DNA of 64,000 nt, taken from contig NC_134400.1 of the NCBI RefSeq assembly GCF_050003625.1, positions 192,973,726 to 193,037,725 on the forward strand, written 5' to 3'. Positions within the stretch are counted from its first letter, which is position 1. Each line of letters opens with the position of its first letter. Shown one piece after another: positions 47,393 to 62,490 of the stretch. The notes below the pieces were generated by a model. It was not told the DNA's origin. It ran no database searches and saw only the letters and a list, made by a program, of their open reading frames with translations. This DNA comes from Haematobia irritans (Eukaryota; Arthropoda; Insecta; Diptera; Muscidae). A program made the translations under genes and the position numbers.

Positions 47393-48360
47393 ATTTACAC
47401 ATTTATATTTATACTATATTAATTTTTTTAAAATGAAACATCGAAATGTGTGTTATTAAAGATTTATAGTCAGTAACAGTGCTTGATATAAACGAAATTG
47501 ACTGATTTTTGGATAAAATATTATTTTTTATTGCAAAAATAACAATCTTGTAATAAAAAACTGTTTTTGTACAAAACTTTAAAATTTGGAAGCAATTCAA
47601 AAACTAACAAAAGAAGAACGTGGAGTCGAGTATAAACATACATACATAATTTTATAATATAAACATAAATTTATTTAGGAGTGAACAGTTTTTTACTAGC
47701 ATTTAACACCATCGCTCTAAAATTCCTTTTATTTTTCTTTAATAATTCATTTTAAAGAAAATAAACTTTTTAAATTGTTTTAGCTGTAAAACTCGAACTT
47801 AATGCCCGCTTTTATATTTGATGGTGTCCGTCAACTCCTCGTGGACTACTTTTTAATAAAGAGGAACTAAAGTTTGTTTTTTTATATTTTACTGTGTAAT
47901 TTTTCACTATTTCCTCCTTATTTCATTTTACTGTCCCAACTCTAAAAAGAGTATAGTGCCCTTTCGTTATTTTTATGAAGACCCCTGATTTCTTTTAACG
48001 AACCAAGAAAAAAATTGTGCCCATAATGCCAAAATGATAAACAAAACACATGTCCACACATACATAAAATGCTGCTCTCAAGGCGAAAACATAAGCTGTT
48101 TGTTTTTCAAATGTCTATTCTCTTGGTTCCGAATGTCTATTCTCTTTATTCAAATTAAATAATATTTAGACTTAAGCATATCAAATTTTTGGCCTTATCA
48201 TAAAACAGTTTTCCGAAACAACATACAAGCGGTTTGACAGAAATTGTTCTCTTTTGACTCTTTTGCTGTGTTATATTGATATCTTTCGTCAACTCTCCCG
48301 GTTTCCATCTCTATTTCTCTCTATACTCTCTCTGTCGCTTTGAATAAAATATCACAACAT
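47393..48360. other. AT-rich interior of the TA element
   Basis: No repeat or gene recognised; a 63-codon minus frame (47409-47600) has no protein-like features. Confidence 0.4.
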
Positions 48361-50324
48361 ATGTATGTTTAGTCGAGATTTGTAAATTTATATATGTTTG
48401 TATTCACACATATGATTTTTATGAAACATTGATGCCCCAAACATAATATATTCTAACATATTAACATAGATGTCCCAAACATTTAGTGTTAGTTTAGGAA
48501 CATTACATGTTCGCACTTAAATATATTGTGGTTTAAAATCGTGCCCGAAACACATTTTGTTTATATCGGAACATATGAAAAACATATTTTTCTAACAGTG
48601 TACTTATGGGCTGATATGAACCAATTCCTGCATGGTTGTTGGATAACATATACTAACACCACGTACCAAATTTCAACCGAATCGGATGAATTTTGCTCTT
48701 CCAACGGGCTCCGCAGGTCAAATCTGGGGATCGGTTTAAATGGGGGCTATATATAATTATGGACCGATTTCGACCAATTTTTGCATGGGTGTTTGAAGCC
48801 ATATATTAACCCCACGTACCAAATTTCAACTGAATCAGATGAATTTTGGTCTTCCAAGAGGCTCCGGAGGTCAAATCTGGTGATCGGTTTATGTGGGGGC
48901 TATATATAATTATGGACCGATGTTGACTAATTTTTGCATGGTCATTACAGACCGTATACTAACACCATGTACCAAATTTCAGCTAGATCGAATGAAATTT
49001 GCTACTCTTAAAGGCTCCGCAAGCCAAATCGGGGGATCGGTTTATATGGGGACTACATATATTAAGGACCGATGTAGAACAATTCTTGCGTGTTTGTTAG
49101 AGACCACATTTTAACACCATGTTCCAAATTTCAGCCGGATCGGATGAAATTTGCTTCTCTTAGAGGCTCCGCAAGCCAAATCGGGGGATCGGTTTATATG
49201 GGGCTATATATAATTATGGACCGATGTGGACCAATTTTTGCATAGTTGTTATAGACCATATACCAACACCATGTACCAAATTTAAGCCGGATCAAATGAA
49301 ATTTGCTTCTTTTAGAGGCTCCGCAAGCCAAATCTGGGGATCGGTTTATATGAAATGTACCAAATTTCAGCCGGATCGGATGAAATCTGCTTCTCTTAGA
49401 GGCTCGGCAAAACAAATCGGGGGATCGGTTTATATGAGGGCTATATATAATTATGGACCGATGTGGACCAATTTTTGCATAGTTGTTATAGATCATATAC
49501 CAACAACAGGTACCAAATTTCAGCCGGATCGAATGAAATTTGCTTCTCTTAGAGGCTCCGCAAGCCAAATCCGGGGATCGGTTTTTATGGGGGCTATATA
49601 TAATTATGGACCGATGTGGACCAATTTTTGCATGGTTGTTAGAGATCATATGCTGACACCATGTACCTAATTTCAACCGGATGGGATGAACTTTGCTTCT
49701 CTTAGAGGATCCGCAAGTAAAAGCTGGGGATCGGTTTATATGGGGGCTATATATAATTATGGACCGATGTGGACCAATTTTTGCACAGTTGTTAGAGACC
49801 ATATACCAACATCATGTACCAAATTTCAGCCGGATCGGATGAAATTTGCTTCTCTTAGAGGCTCTTCAAGCCAAATCGTGGGATCGGTTTATATGGGGGC
49901 TATATATAATTATGGACCGATGTGGACCAATTTTTGCACGGTTATTAGAGACCATATACGAACACCATGTACAAAATTTCAGCCCCATGGGATGAAACTT
50001 GCTTCTCTTAGAGGATCGGCAAACCAAATTTGGGGGTCCGTTTATATGGGGGCTATACGTAAAAGTGGACCGATATGGCCCATTTGCAATACCATTGGAT
50101 CTACATCAATAGCAAGTATTTGTGCCAAGTTTCCAGTCGATAGCTTGTTTCGTTCGGAAGTTAGCGTGATTTCAACAGACGGACGGACGGACATGCTCAG
50201 ATCGACTCAGAATTTCACCACGACCCAGAATATATATACTTTATGGGGTCTTACAGCAATATTTCGATGTGTTACAAACGGAATGACAAAGTTAATATAC
50301 CCCCATTCTATGGTGGAGGGTATA

Positions 50325-50905
50325 ACAAGTAAGTAAAATCTAAAGTCGGGCGGGGCCGACTATATTATACCCTTCACCACTATGTACACCAAAATTTGTG
50401 TTAGCATCTCAACTCCTTCAAATTTGTTTAGTATAAACCGGAAGAACAACTATATTGAAGATTTATTTAAATGTGAACCAAATTAGATCACACTTAAATA
50501 GCGAATTAAATATATTCTCTGTAGAAACTATCAAGTCAATTGGAGGAAAATGCCATTAAAAATGGGATTAAAATATGAAACATTCTACCCTATTTCATCA
50601 ACTCTGGCGTACATACAGCTGTATCTAAATCTGAACCGATTTTGACCAAATTTGACATGCATAGTTAGAATAATAATTCTGCAATCTATGCAAAAATTCA
50701 CGTAAATAGAAGTATAACTTTGGCCTCCGTGGACATATCAGTGCAAATTGGGCGAAAGATATATATGGGAGCTATATCTAAATCTGAATCGATTTCAACC
50801 AAATTTGGCACAATTAACGATACTATTAAACGTACTCCTTGTGCAAAATTTGAAGCATGTCAGAGCAATACTCTGGCTTTTGAGGTCATATAAGTTCAAA
50901 ATATT
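50325..50905 (+). mobile_element. HINE family B fragment, abutting HINE-A
   Basis: ACAAGTAAGTAAAATC with the palindromic GTCGGGCGGGGCCGAC starts at the base after the A element ends. The 5' module is diverged and about two core units follow; no 3' hairpin is present. Confidence 0.7.
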
Positions 50906-51251
50906 GTTCTGTCAAAGTCATAGGGACCCCATTGTACTAATATGCCCAGAGCCTCTAAAATGTTAAAGACGGCCATGCCTTCAGTACGATGGGTCCCTAA
51001 AAATATGGGCTATTTTTCATTCATGATGAATTGAATTAGTTCGATGAAAATAAGTACAAACAAAATAATAAATAACGAATTATTAAAATCGATCAACTAC
51101 GGATCATCTGAACACCAACTACACATAAAGATATTTTCCACCGGAGCAACGAAAATCTCCCCAAACTCACATTTAGGAGCTCTTCGCGAAACACGCCTAA
51201 AGGAAACAAACTGAAAATGGGATAGGAGTCGACCAATTCTTCACTTGCTGA
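50906..51251. other. Unassigned, with a short inverted repeat
   Basis: TAGGGACCCCATTGTACT at 50921 and AGTACGATGGGTCCCTA at 50983 form an imperfect inverted pair. The rest is unassigned. Confidence 0.4.
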
Positions 51252-51259
51252 ATATCTAT

Positions 51260-54095
51260 CACTGGTGTCACTCGTTCCAAAACTAATCTACCAAAATTAA
51301 AGAAAATTTTACCAAAATCTCTACCAAATAAAAAATCGTATTTTGATCCTATTTTGATCAAATTTGATCAAAACTTTGTGGTTAGTATGAAGAAATGTTT
51401 TTCTTCGAAAGATATATTTTATTATGTTAATTTAGTCAATTCACAATTACTACTTCTACAAAATAGAAAATTTTGTCAAAATTTTTTTCTATAGAAAATG
51501 TTGTTAACATTATTTCTATAAACATTTTTGTCAAAATTTTATTTCTATAGAAAATTTTGTAAAAATTTTATTTCTATAGAAAATTTTGTAAACATTTTAT
51601 TTCTAGAGAAAATTTTGTCAAAATTTTATTTCTTTAGAAAATTTTGTCAAAATTTAATTTCTGTGGATCATTTTGTCAAAATTTTATTTCTATAAGAAAT
51701 TTTGTCGAAATTTTATTTCTATGGAAAATTTTGTCAAAATTTTATTTCTTTAGAAAATTTTGTCAAAATTTAATTTCTTTAGATAATTTTGTCAAAATTT
51801 TATTTCGTTAAAAAATTTGTCAAAATTTTATTTCTATGAAAAATTTTGTCAAAACTTTATCTATTTAGAAAATTTTGTCAAAATGTAATTTCTTTAGATA
51901 ATTTTGTCAAAATTTTATTTCTATAAGAAAATTTGTCGAAATTTTATTTCTATGGAAAATTTTGTCAAAATTTTATTTCTTTAGAAATTTTGTCAAAATT
52001 TTATTTCTTTAGAAAATTTTGTAAAAATTTTATTTCTTTAGAAAATTTTGTTAAAATTTAATTTCTTTAGATAATTTTGTCAAAATGTAATTTCTTTAGA
52101 TAATTTTGTCAAAATTTTATTTCCTTTAGAAATTTTGACGAAATTTTATTTCTATGGAAAATTTTGTTAAAATTTTATTTTTTTTAAATTTTGTCAAAAT
52201 TCTTTTTTTTATTATAAAAAAAATTCTATTTTTTTGAAACATTTTGTCGAAATTTTATTTTTATGGAAAATTTTGTCGAAATTTTATTTCTATGGAAAAT
52301 TTTGTCAAAATTTTATTTCTATAACAAATTTTGTCGAAATTTTATTTCTATGGAAAATTTTGTCAAAATTTTATTTCTATGAAAAATTTTGTCAAAATTT
52401 AATTTCTATAAGAAATTTTGTCGAAATTTTACTTCTATGAAAAATTTTGTCAAAATTTAATTTCTTTAGATAATTTTGTCAAAATTTTATTTCTTTAAAA
52501 AATTTTGTCGAAATTCTATTTCTATAGAACATTTTGTCAAAATTTTATTTCTATGAAAAATTTTGTCAAAATTATTTTCTATAAGAAATTTTGTCGAAAT
52601 TTTATTTCTATGGAAAATTTTGTCAAAATTATATTTCTTTAAAAAATTTTGTCAAAATTTTATTTTTTTTATTGTCGAAATTCTATTTCTTAGAACATTT
52701 TGTCGAAATTGTATTTCTATGGAAAATTTTGTCAAAATTTTATTTCTTTAGAAAATTTTCCCAAAATTTAATTTCTTTAGATAATTTTATCAAAATTTTA
52801 TTTCTTTAAAAAATTTGTCAAAATTTTATTTCTATAATAAATTTTGTCGAAATGTTATTTCTATGGAAAATTTTGTCACAATTTAATTTCTTTCGAAAAT
52901 TTTGTCAAAATTTTATTTCTTTAAAAAACTTTGTCGAAATTCTATTTCTGAAGAACATTTGGTCAAAATTTGATTTCTATGAAAAATTTTGTCAAAATTA
53001 TTTTCTATAAGAAATTTTGTCGAAATTTTACTTCTATGAAAAATTTTGTCAAAATTTAATTTCTTTAGATAATTTTGTCATAATTTTATTTCTTTAAAAA
53101 ATTTGTCAAAATTTTATTTCTATAACAAATTTTGTCGAAATTTTATTTCTATGGAAAATTTTGTCAAAATTATATTTCTTTAAAAAATTTTGTCAAAATC
53201 TTATTTTTTTATTGTCGAAATTCTATTTCTTAGAACATCTTGTCGAAATTTTATTTCTATGGAAAATTTATTCAAAATTTTATTTCTTTAGAAAATTTTG
53301 TCAAAATTTAATTTCTTTAGATAATTTTGTCAAAATTTTATTTCTTTAAAAAATTTGTCAAAATTTTATTTCTATAAGAAATTTTGTCAAAATTTTTTTT
53401 TTTTTATTTCTTTCGAAAATTTTGTCAAAATTTAATTTCTTTAGATAATTTTGTCAAAATTTTATTTCTTTAGAAAATGTTGTCAAAATATAATTTCTTT
53501 AGATAATTTTGGCAAAACCTTATTTCTATAAGAAATTTTGTCGAAATTTTATTTCTATGGAAAATTTTGTCAAAATTTTATTTCTTTAGAAAATTTTGTC
53601 AAAATTTAATTTCTTTAGATAATTTTGTCAAAATTTTATTTCTTTAAAAAATTTGTCAAAATTTTATTTCTATAAGAAATTTTGTCGAAATTTTATTTCT
53701 ATGGAAAATTTTGTCAAAATTTTATTTCTTTAGAAAATTTTGTCAAAATTTAATTTCTTTAGATAATTTTGTCAAAATTTAATTTCTTTAGATTTTTTTT
53801 CAAAATTTTATTTCTATAAGAAATTTTGTCGAAATTTTATTTCTATGGAAAAATTTTTCAATATTTTATTCCTTAACAATATTTTGTCAAAATTTTATTT
53901 CTATAAGAAATTTTGTCAAAATTTTATTTCTATAAGAACTTTTGTCGAAATTTTATTTCTATGGACAATTTTTTCAATATCTTATTCCTTAACAATATTT
54001 TGTCAAAATTTTATTCCTTTCGATTTTTTTTTCAAAATTGTATTTCTATATTGTCTACCATTTTTGGTATAATTCTAACAACTGTGGCAACCGTG
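51260..54095. mobile_element. TIR element expanded into a 29-bp satellite, copy 2
   Basis: It begins CACTGGTGTCACTCG...AATCTACCAAAA and ends GGTATAATTC...GTGGCAACCGTG. The 8-bp flanks are ATATCTAT (51252-51259) and ATATCTAC (54096-54103), one mismatch. Its ends are those of 28025-33638, but the array is the TTTTGTC/TTTTGTCG variant, so the arrays expanded independently. Confidence 0.82.
51465..54050. repeat. 29-bp AT satellite with higher-order structure (TTTTGTCAAAA variant)
   Basis: Monomer ATTTCTATAGAAAATTTTG plus TCAAAATTTT. Distinct monomer types (TTTAGAAAA, TTTAGATAA, TTTAAAAAA, TATAAGAAA followed by GTCGAAA, TATGGAAAA) recur in the same order, for example from 53284, 53580 and 53734, giving blocks of five to six monomers (about 145-175 bp). 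Confidence 0.88.
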
Positions 54096-54121
54096 ATATC
54101 TACTCCCATCAGATTCTGAGA

Positions 54122-54824
54122 CAGGGAGGAGAAATCAAATTTTTACACTGTAGCAATGAGAATAAAAAAATGTACTTTTTGGGTTAAAATTGTACCAAAT
54201 TTAAAACATATTGGATAGGAATATAGTAACCAAAAAACTTAAAATAGTTTATCAACTTGTAAAGATTTTGTGTCAGTCAAAATTTAAAATCGGTTTCCTT
54301 CCAATGTATTTGCTGTCAAAGCCTTCATCAAATTTTCGTATGAAAATATTCAGTCAAACACTTAATAAAACTGGGGATTCTTGAAATACCACAACACTTG
54401 CAATTTTGGCTAAAAAGAAGACATTCAATATTGGAACATAATTGAGTGAAAACAATTTGTCACTCAAGAGTTCTCCATGATCTGGCAGAAGTTTCGACAT
54501 GACCTCAATATCAATGGAAATGCGATGTGAAGTCAATATTTGATGTCTTGAATATTTAAAATATATTGTCAGATTTCAAATACACATCAAACTCCAAATT
54601 TTAAATGGACATTTTTATGCCATTTGATTGTAAATTGGTCAGTTCCTGAAATATGTGAACAATATATTTTACATATAGAACAATTAATTAATTGGGACAT
54701 CTCGAGCATTTTTAAGACAAACTGAGCATTTCAAATTGTACCAAAGAGGTCATACTATACATTGTACTTTTGAGAAGTTGAAGGTACTAAATTTAGCACA
54801 ATTGTACCAACTTTTACATCCCTG
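54122..54824. mobile_element. 703-bp hAT-type element
   Basis: Identical 8-bp direct repeats TTCTGAGA (54114-54121 and 54825-54832) flank ends CAGGGAGG and ATCCCTG. The interior repeats TTGTACCAA-like motifs near both ends (54189, 54737, 54803). Non-coding; short frames are not protein-like. Confidence 0.82.
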
Positions 54825-54854
54825 TTCTGAGATATCCTCTATGCGATTGCGATA

Positions 54855-56130
54855 GACTAAATTTGGTCAAGGGAAAACGCGTGTAAATCGGTGAAATCGT
54901 TTATTTAAAAAAATCAAATTAAATTTCTTTTTCAAGTTCAATTAGTATAAAATTCAGGAAAAATATTCAGTTAGGCTTTCGCTTTTCCAAATCCGAATTG
55001 CCGGGCTTCACGCTTGACACCTGCCATCAGATTTTGTACAGTAACCTTGTCCACCTTGTTCGCCGCAGAAAGCCAGTTTCCCTTGAACTGCTGCTCGTCC
55101 TTAGCAGTTTTTTTGCTCTTCTTTAGGTTCCGATTGACAATAGCCCAGTATTTCTCAATTGGTCGGAGCTCTGGCATGTTGAGAGGGTTCTTGTCCTTGG
55201 GAACCACCTGCACGTTGTTGGCGGCGTACCACTCCATGGCTTTTTACCGTAATGGCAAGATGCCAAATCCGGCCAAAACAGTACGGAACAACCGTGTTTC
55301 TTCAGGAAAGGAAGCAGACGTTTATTCAAACACTCTTTCACGTAAATTTCTTGGTTGACAGCCCCGGAAGCTATGAAAATGCTGCTTTTCAAGCCACAGG
55401 TACAGATGGCTTGCCAAACCAGATATTTCTTTGTGAACTTTGACAGTTTTATGTGCTTGAAAATATCTGCTACCTTTCCCCTTTTGCCGTATAAAACTCA
55501 TGTCCCGGAAGCTGCTTGTAGTCGGCTTTGGCGTAGGTTTTGTCGTCCATTACCACGCAGTCAAACTTCGTCAGCATCGTCGTGTACAGCCTCCGGGATC
55601 GCGCTTTGGCCGTCGTATTTTGTTTATCATCGCGATTTGGAGTCACTACCATCTTGTAAGTCGATAGTCCGGCTCGTTTTTTGGCTCGATGCACGGTTGT
55701 AGACGATACACCCAGCTTTTTTGCGGCATCTCGGAGAGAGAGGTTAGGGTTTCGCTTGAAACTACCGGTAACTCTCTTTGCCGTCTCAGCGACTTCCGGT
55801 TTTCGATTTCCCCCCGATCCAGACTTCCTGGCTGTCGACAAACGTTCCCCAAACACTTTAATTACATTTGTAACGGTTGATTTGGTAACTTTTAGCGATT
55901 TTGCCAGCTTTGCGTGCGAGTAGCTCGGATTTTCGCGATGCGCGAGCAAAATTTTGATACGCTGCTCTTCTTGCTTGGATGGCATTTTGACAACTGAAGA
56001 GTGAATTCCAAAATCAAAATAGGAGCAATATTTTACACACACACACACCTTCAAAATAAGGGGTATTCAGGTTTTTTAAATGCAAAATTGAAAGAAATAC
56101 GTCAAGTTTATATTGACCAAATTTTGATCG
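54855..56130 (-). mobile_element. Tc1/mariner DD37E element, copy 2
   Basis: The right end TTGACCAAATTTTGATCG is followed by TA (56131-56132). The left end is eroded (GACTAAATTTGGTCAA) after TA (54853-54854). Length about 1.28 kb. Same family as 25784-27052, same orientation, visibly very similar throughout. Confidence 0.88.
54971..55985 (-). pseudogene. DD37E mariner transposase, broken (copy 2)
   Basis: Start ATG at 55985-55983, stop at 54973-54971. The N-terminal half is open through both helix-turn-helix motifs (HAKLAKSLKVTKSTVTNVIK and SLRDAAKKLGVSSTTVHRAK), a GSGGNRKP linker and the first catalytic block VVMDDKTYAKAD; the Glu after the first Asp seen in copy 1 is Lys here. A 4-bp deletion near 55483 (CCCCTTTTGCC against CCCCTTCCTTTTGCC in copy 1) breaks the frame. 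A 1-bp loss in a T-run near 55240 breaks it again inside the DD37E spacer. The second Asp (FWPDLASCHY) and the Glu (ELRPIEKYW) are both present, and the C-terminus NWLSAANKVDK...FGFGKAKA is intact. Lesions differ from copy 1, so each decayed after insertion. Not functional. Confidence 0.88.
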
Positions 56131-56160
56131 TATCTCCCTTTATACTGAAAGAAGAGTTTT

Positions 56161-57636
56161 TATACACTCCACCATAGGATGGGGGTATATTAACTTTGTC
56201 ATTCCGTTTGTAACACATCAAAATATTGCTCTAAGACCCCATAAAGTATATATATTCTGGGTCGTGGTGAAATTCTGAGTCGATCTGAGCATGTCCGTCC
56301 GTCCGTCCGTCTGTTGAAATCACGCTAACTTCCGAAATAAACAAGCTATCGACTTGAAACTTGGCATAAGTAGTTATTATTGATGTAGGTCGGATGGTAT
56401 TGCAAATGGGCCACATCGGTCCACTTTTACGTATAGCCCCCATATAAACGGACCCCCAAATTTGGCTTGCGATTGCTCTAAGAGAAGCAAATTTCATCCG
56501 ATCCGGCTGAAATTTTGTACATGGTGTTAGTATATGGTCTCTAACAACCGTGCAAAAATTGGTCCATATCGGTCCACTTTTACGTATAGCCCCCATATAA
56601 ACGGACCCCCAAATTTGGCCTGCGATTGCTCTAAGAGAAGCAAATTTCATCCGATCCGGCTGAAATTTGGTACATGGTGTTAGTATATGGTCTCTAACAA
56701 CCATGAAAAAATTGGTCCACTTTTACGTATAGCCCCCATATAAACGGACCCCCAAATTTGGCCTGCGATTGCTCTAAGAGAAGCAAATTTCATCCGATCC
56801 GGCTGAAATTTGGTACATGATATAGCCCCCATATAAACCGATCCCCCGATTTGGCTTGCGGAGCCTCTAAGAGAAGCAAATTTCATCCGATTCGGGTGAA
56901 ATTTGGTACATGGTGTTGGTGTATGTTCTCTAATGACCATGCAAAAATTGGTCGATATCGGTCCATAATTATATATAGCCCCCATAAAAATCGATCACAA
57001 GATTGGACCTCCGGAGCCTCTTGGAAGAGAGAAATTCATCTGATTCGGTTTAAGTGTGGTACGTGACGTTACTATGTGGTATCCAACAACCATGCAGGAA
57101 TTGGTTCATATCAGTCCATAAGTATATATAGCCCCCATATAAATCGATCCCCAGATTTGTCCTCCGGAGCCTCTTGGAGGAGCAAAATTCATCCGATCCG
57201 GTAGAAATTTGGAACATGGTGTTAGTATAAGGCCGCTAAAAACCATGCCAAAATTGGTCTATAGTTATATATAGCCGATCCCCAATCACACTAAAATTGG
57301 TCCATATCGGTTCATAATCATGGTTGCCACTCAAACCAAAAATAATCTACCAAAATTTTATTTTTATAGAAAACATCGTCAAAATGTTATTTCTATAGAA
57401 AATTTTGTCAAAATTTTATTTCTATAGAAAATTTTGTCAAAATTTTATTTCTATAGAAAATTTTGACAAAATTTTATTTCTATAGAAATTTTTTCCAAAT
57501 TTTATTTCTATAGAAATATTTGTCAAAATTTTACTTCTATAGAAAATGTTGTCAAAATTGTATTTTGTCAAAATTTTATTTATATAGAGGGTACATAAGC
57601 TTCGGCCTGGCCGAACTTACGGCCGTATATACTTGT
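56161..57636 (-). mobile_element. HINE family A (minus), complete
   Basis: 3' end TATACACTCCACCATAGG at 56161, GTCCGTCCGTCC microsatellite at 56295, 153-bp-type core, the TTGCCACTC boundary with a short 29-bp array (57350-57590), and a 5' end (CGGCCTGGCCGAACTT, TATATACTTGT) at 57636. The 5' region between the array and the palindrome is deleted compared with 7408-7640. Confidence 0.83.
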
Positions 57637-58803
57637 TTTTGCAGTACTTATTATAAATTCGAGTTTATTTGCTTTTAAAGAAAATGCTTTTTAACAAAGT
57701 AGAATTTCCTTTGTCTAAATTTTCGTTCCGGATATAAGTAATTTTTCTTTAGATATAGAATAAACTCAAAATTGCATATTTTATGGTGTATCATACAAAT
57801 ATTTCGATGTGTTACAACATGCAATGTCTCCTTTGTATGCGCAATATCTCCTTCCTTTGGCCATTAGCAAAATTTAGACAGCCTTACTGCCAAAATTTTC
57901 AATTCATAGGTGGTCATTCTACATATTTAAGAATTTTACGCAAGAGTCTTAGCTAAATAAATCTCTCCAATTATAAATCCTTCCAAGAAGAGAAAACCGC
58001 AATAGAAATACATATGCAAAATTACTGTTTTATCTATTTGGAATTATATGAAAATGTTCTATGAATTTCCCCATGCACTTATTATGTGTGGTTTTTCCTT
58101 AAATCATGCATGTATTTGCTATTTATAATAATATTGATTAATATTCGAAATGACTTTATAACCACAAATTACGTATGTATTGTATCGAGTTATTGCAGTT
58201 TTTGTAGGCTATTTATTTCCTCCACTCCCTATATAACGCAACAGCGAATATTACTGTGAGAAACGTGAAGCATACTTTTAGGCTGTGCATAAGAAAAACA
58301 AGCTGGGCAGACGAAATACATGAGAGGCCACCAACAATAAACAATGAAAATTAATATCAGATATTCCCGTTAATAGAACAATATTGTAATTAAGGCAGTG
58401 TATATTGCGTATTTGAAATTATAGGGGAACTTACATGGTAATGATGGATTTTGTAAAAACTCATAATTGTTATGAAATATTAAGGAGAAATAGTCATACC
58501 CGAATATGACGATTTCGATGGGGAAAAAGTTGCAATAATCTCGAAATTGATTGTATAATATGAAGGACACTGTCATAGATTTTGGATCGTGTAGCCTCAG
58601 AATATTATTAATTACAAAAACTTTAGGATGACACTATCATTTCGGCGGAAATACAATCAAGGAAAAAGTAGTAGTAATATATTTTTGGCGAAACGATAAC
58701 GCCTTAAATTATGCTCCACATTTTGAGATATCCATAAAACGTTGTTAAAACCAGGAAAATTTAATACCGTGGTGTCAGCCAATTTTGACGATTTTTTACT
58801 CAA
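57637..58803. other. Possibly single-copy host sequence
   Basis: The longest stretch here without recognisable repeats. A CTATATAACG box at about 58230 could be a TATA element, but no initiator or reading frame supports a gene. Frames of up to 68 codons (58370-58576, minus) have no protein-like features. Confidence 0.4.

Positions 58804-62490
<3,687 letters not shown>

Larger units (their letters stand above)
46784..48600. mobile_element. TA-flanked element with AACATATGTT motifs, copy 2
   Basis: It begins CACCCTCAAAAAAAATCGC and ends TTTTTCTAACAGTG, with TA on both sides (46782-46783 and 48601-48602). It shares terminal and internal motifs with 38343-39320 but is longer, with an extra AT-rich interior (47390-48360). 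No transposase frame is seen. Confidence 0.76.
46189..50324 (+). mobile_element. HINE family A, split by a TA-flanked element
   Basis: The start ACAAGTATATATGGCCG is at 46189, core from about 46380, interruption at 46784-48600, then a long 153-bp-type core, GACGGACGGACATG and GGTGGAGGGTATA ending at 50324. The 5' end is rearranged into a hairpin (46207-46269). Confidence 0.82.

Noticed and set aside
49194..50336. Long frames on both strands (202 and 216 codons)
   Set aside because: Same cause: HINE-A core units of 153 bp translated in either direction.
52234..54119. Series of 60-76 codon Phe/Ile/Ser-rich frames
   Set aside because: They are translations of the second 29-bp satellite.
58225..58290. 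TATA-box promoter (CTATATAACG)
   Set aside because: No initiator, downstream element or reading frame supports it; TATA-like strings are expected by chance in AT-rich DNA.
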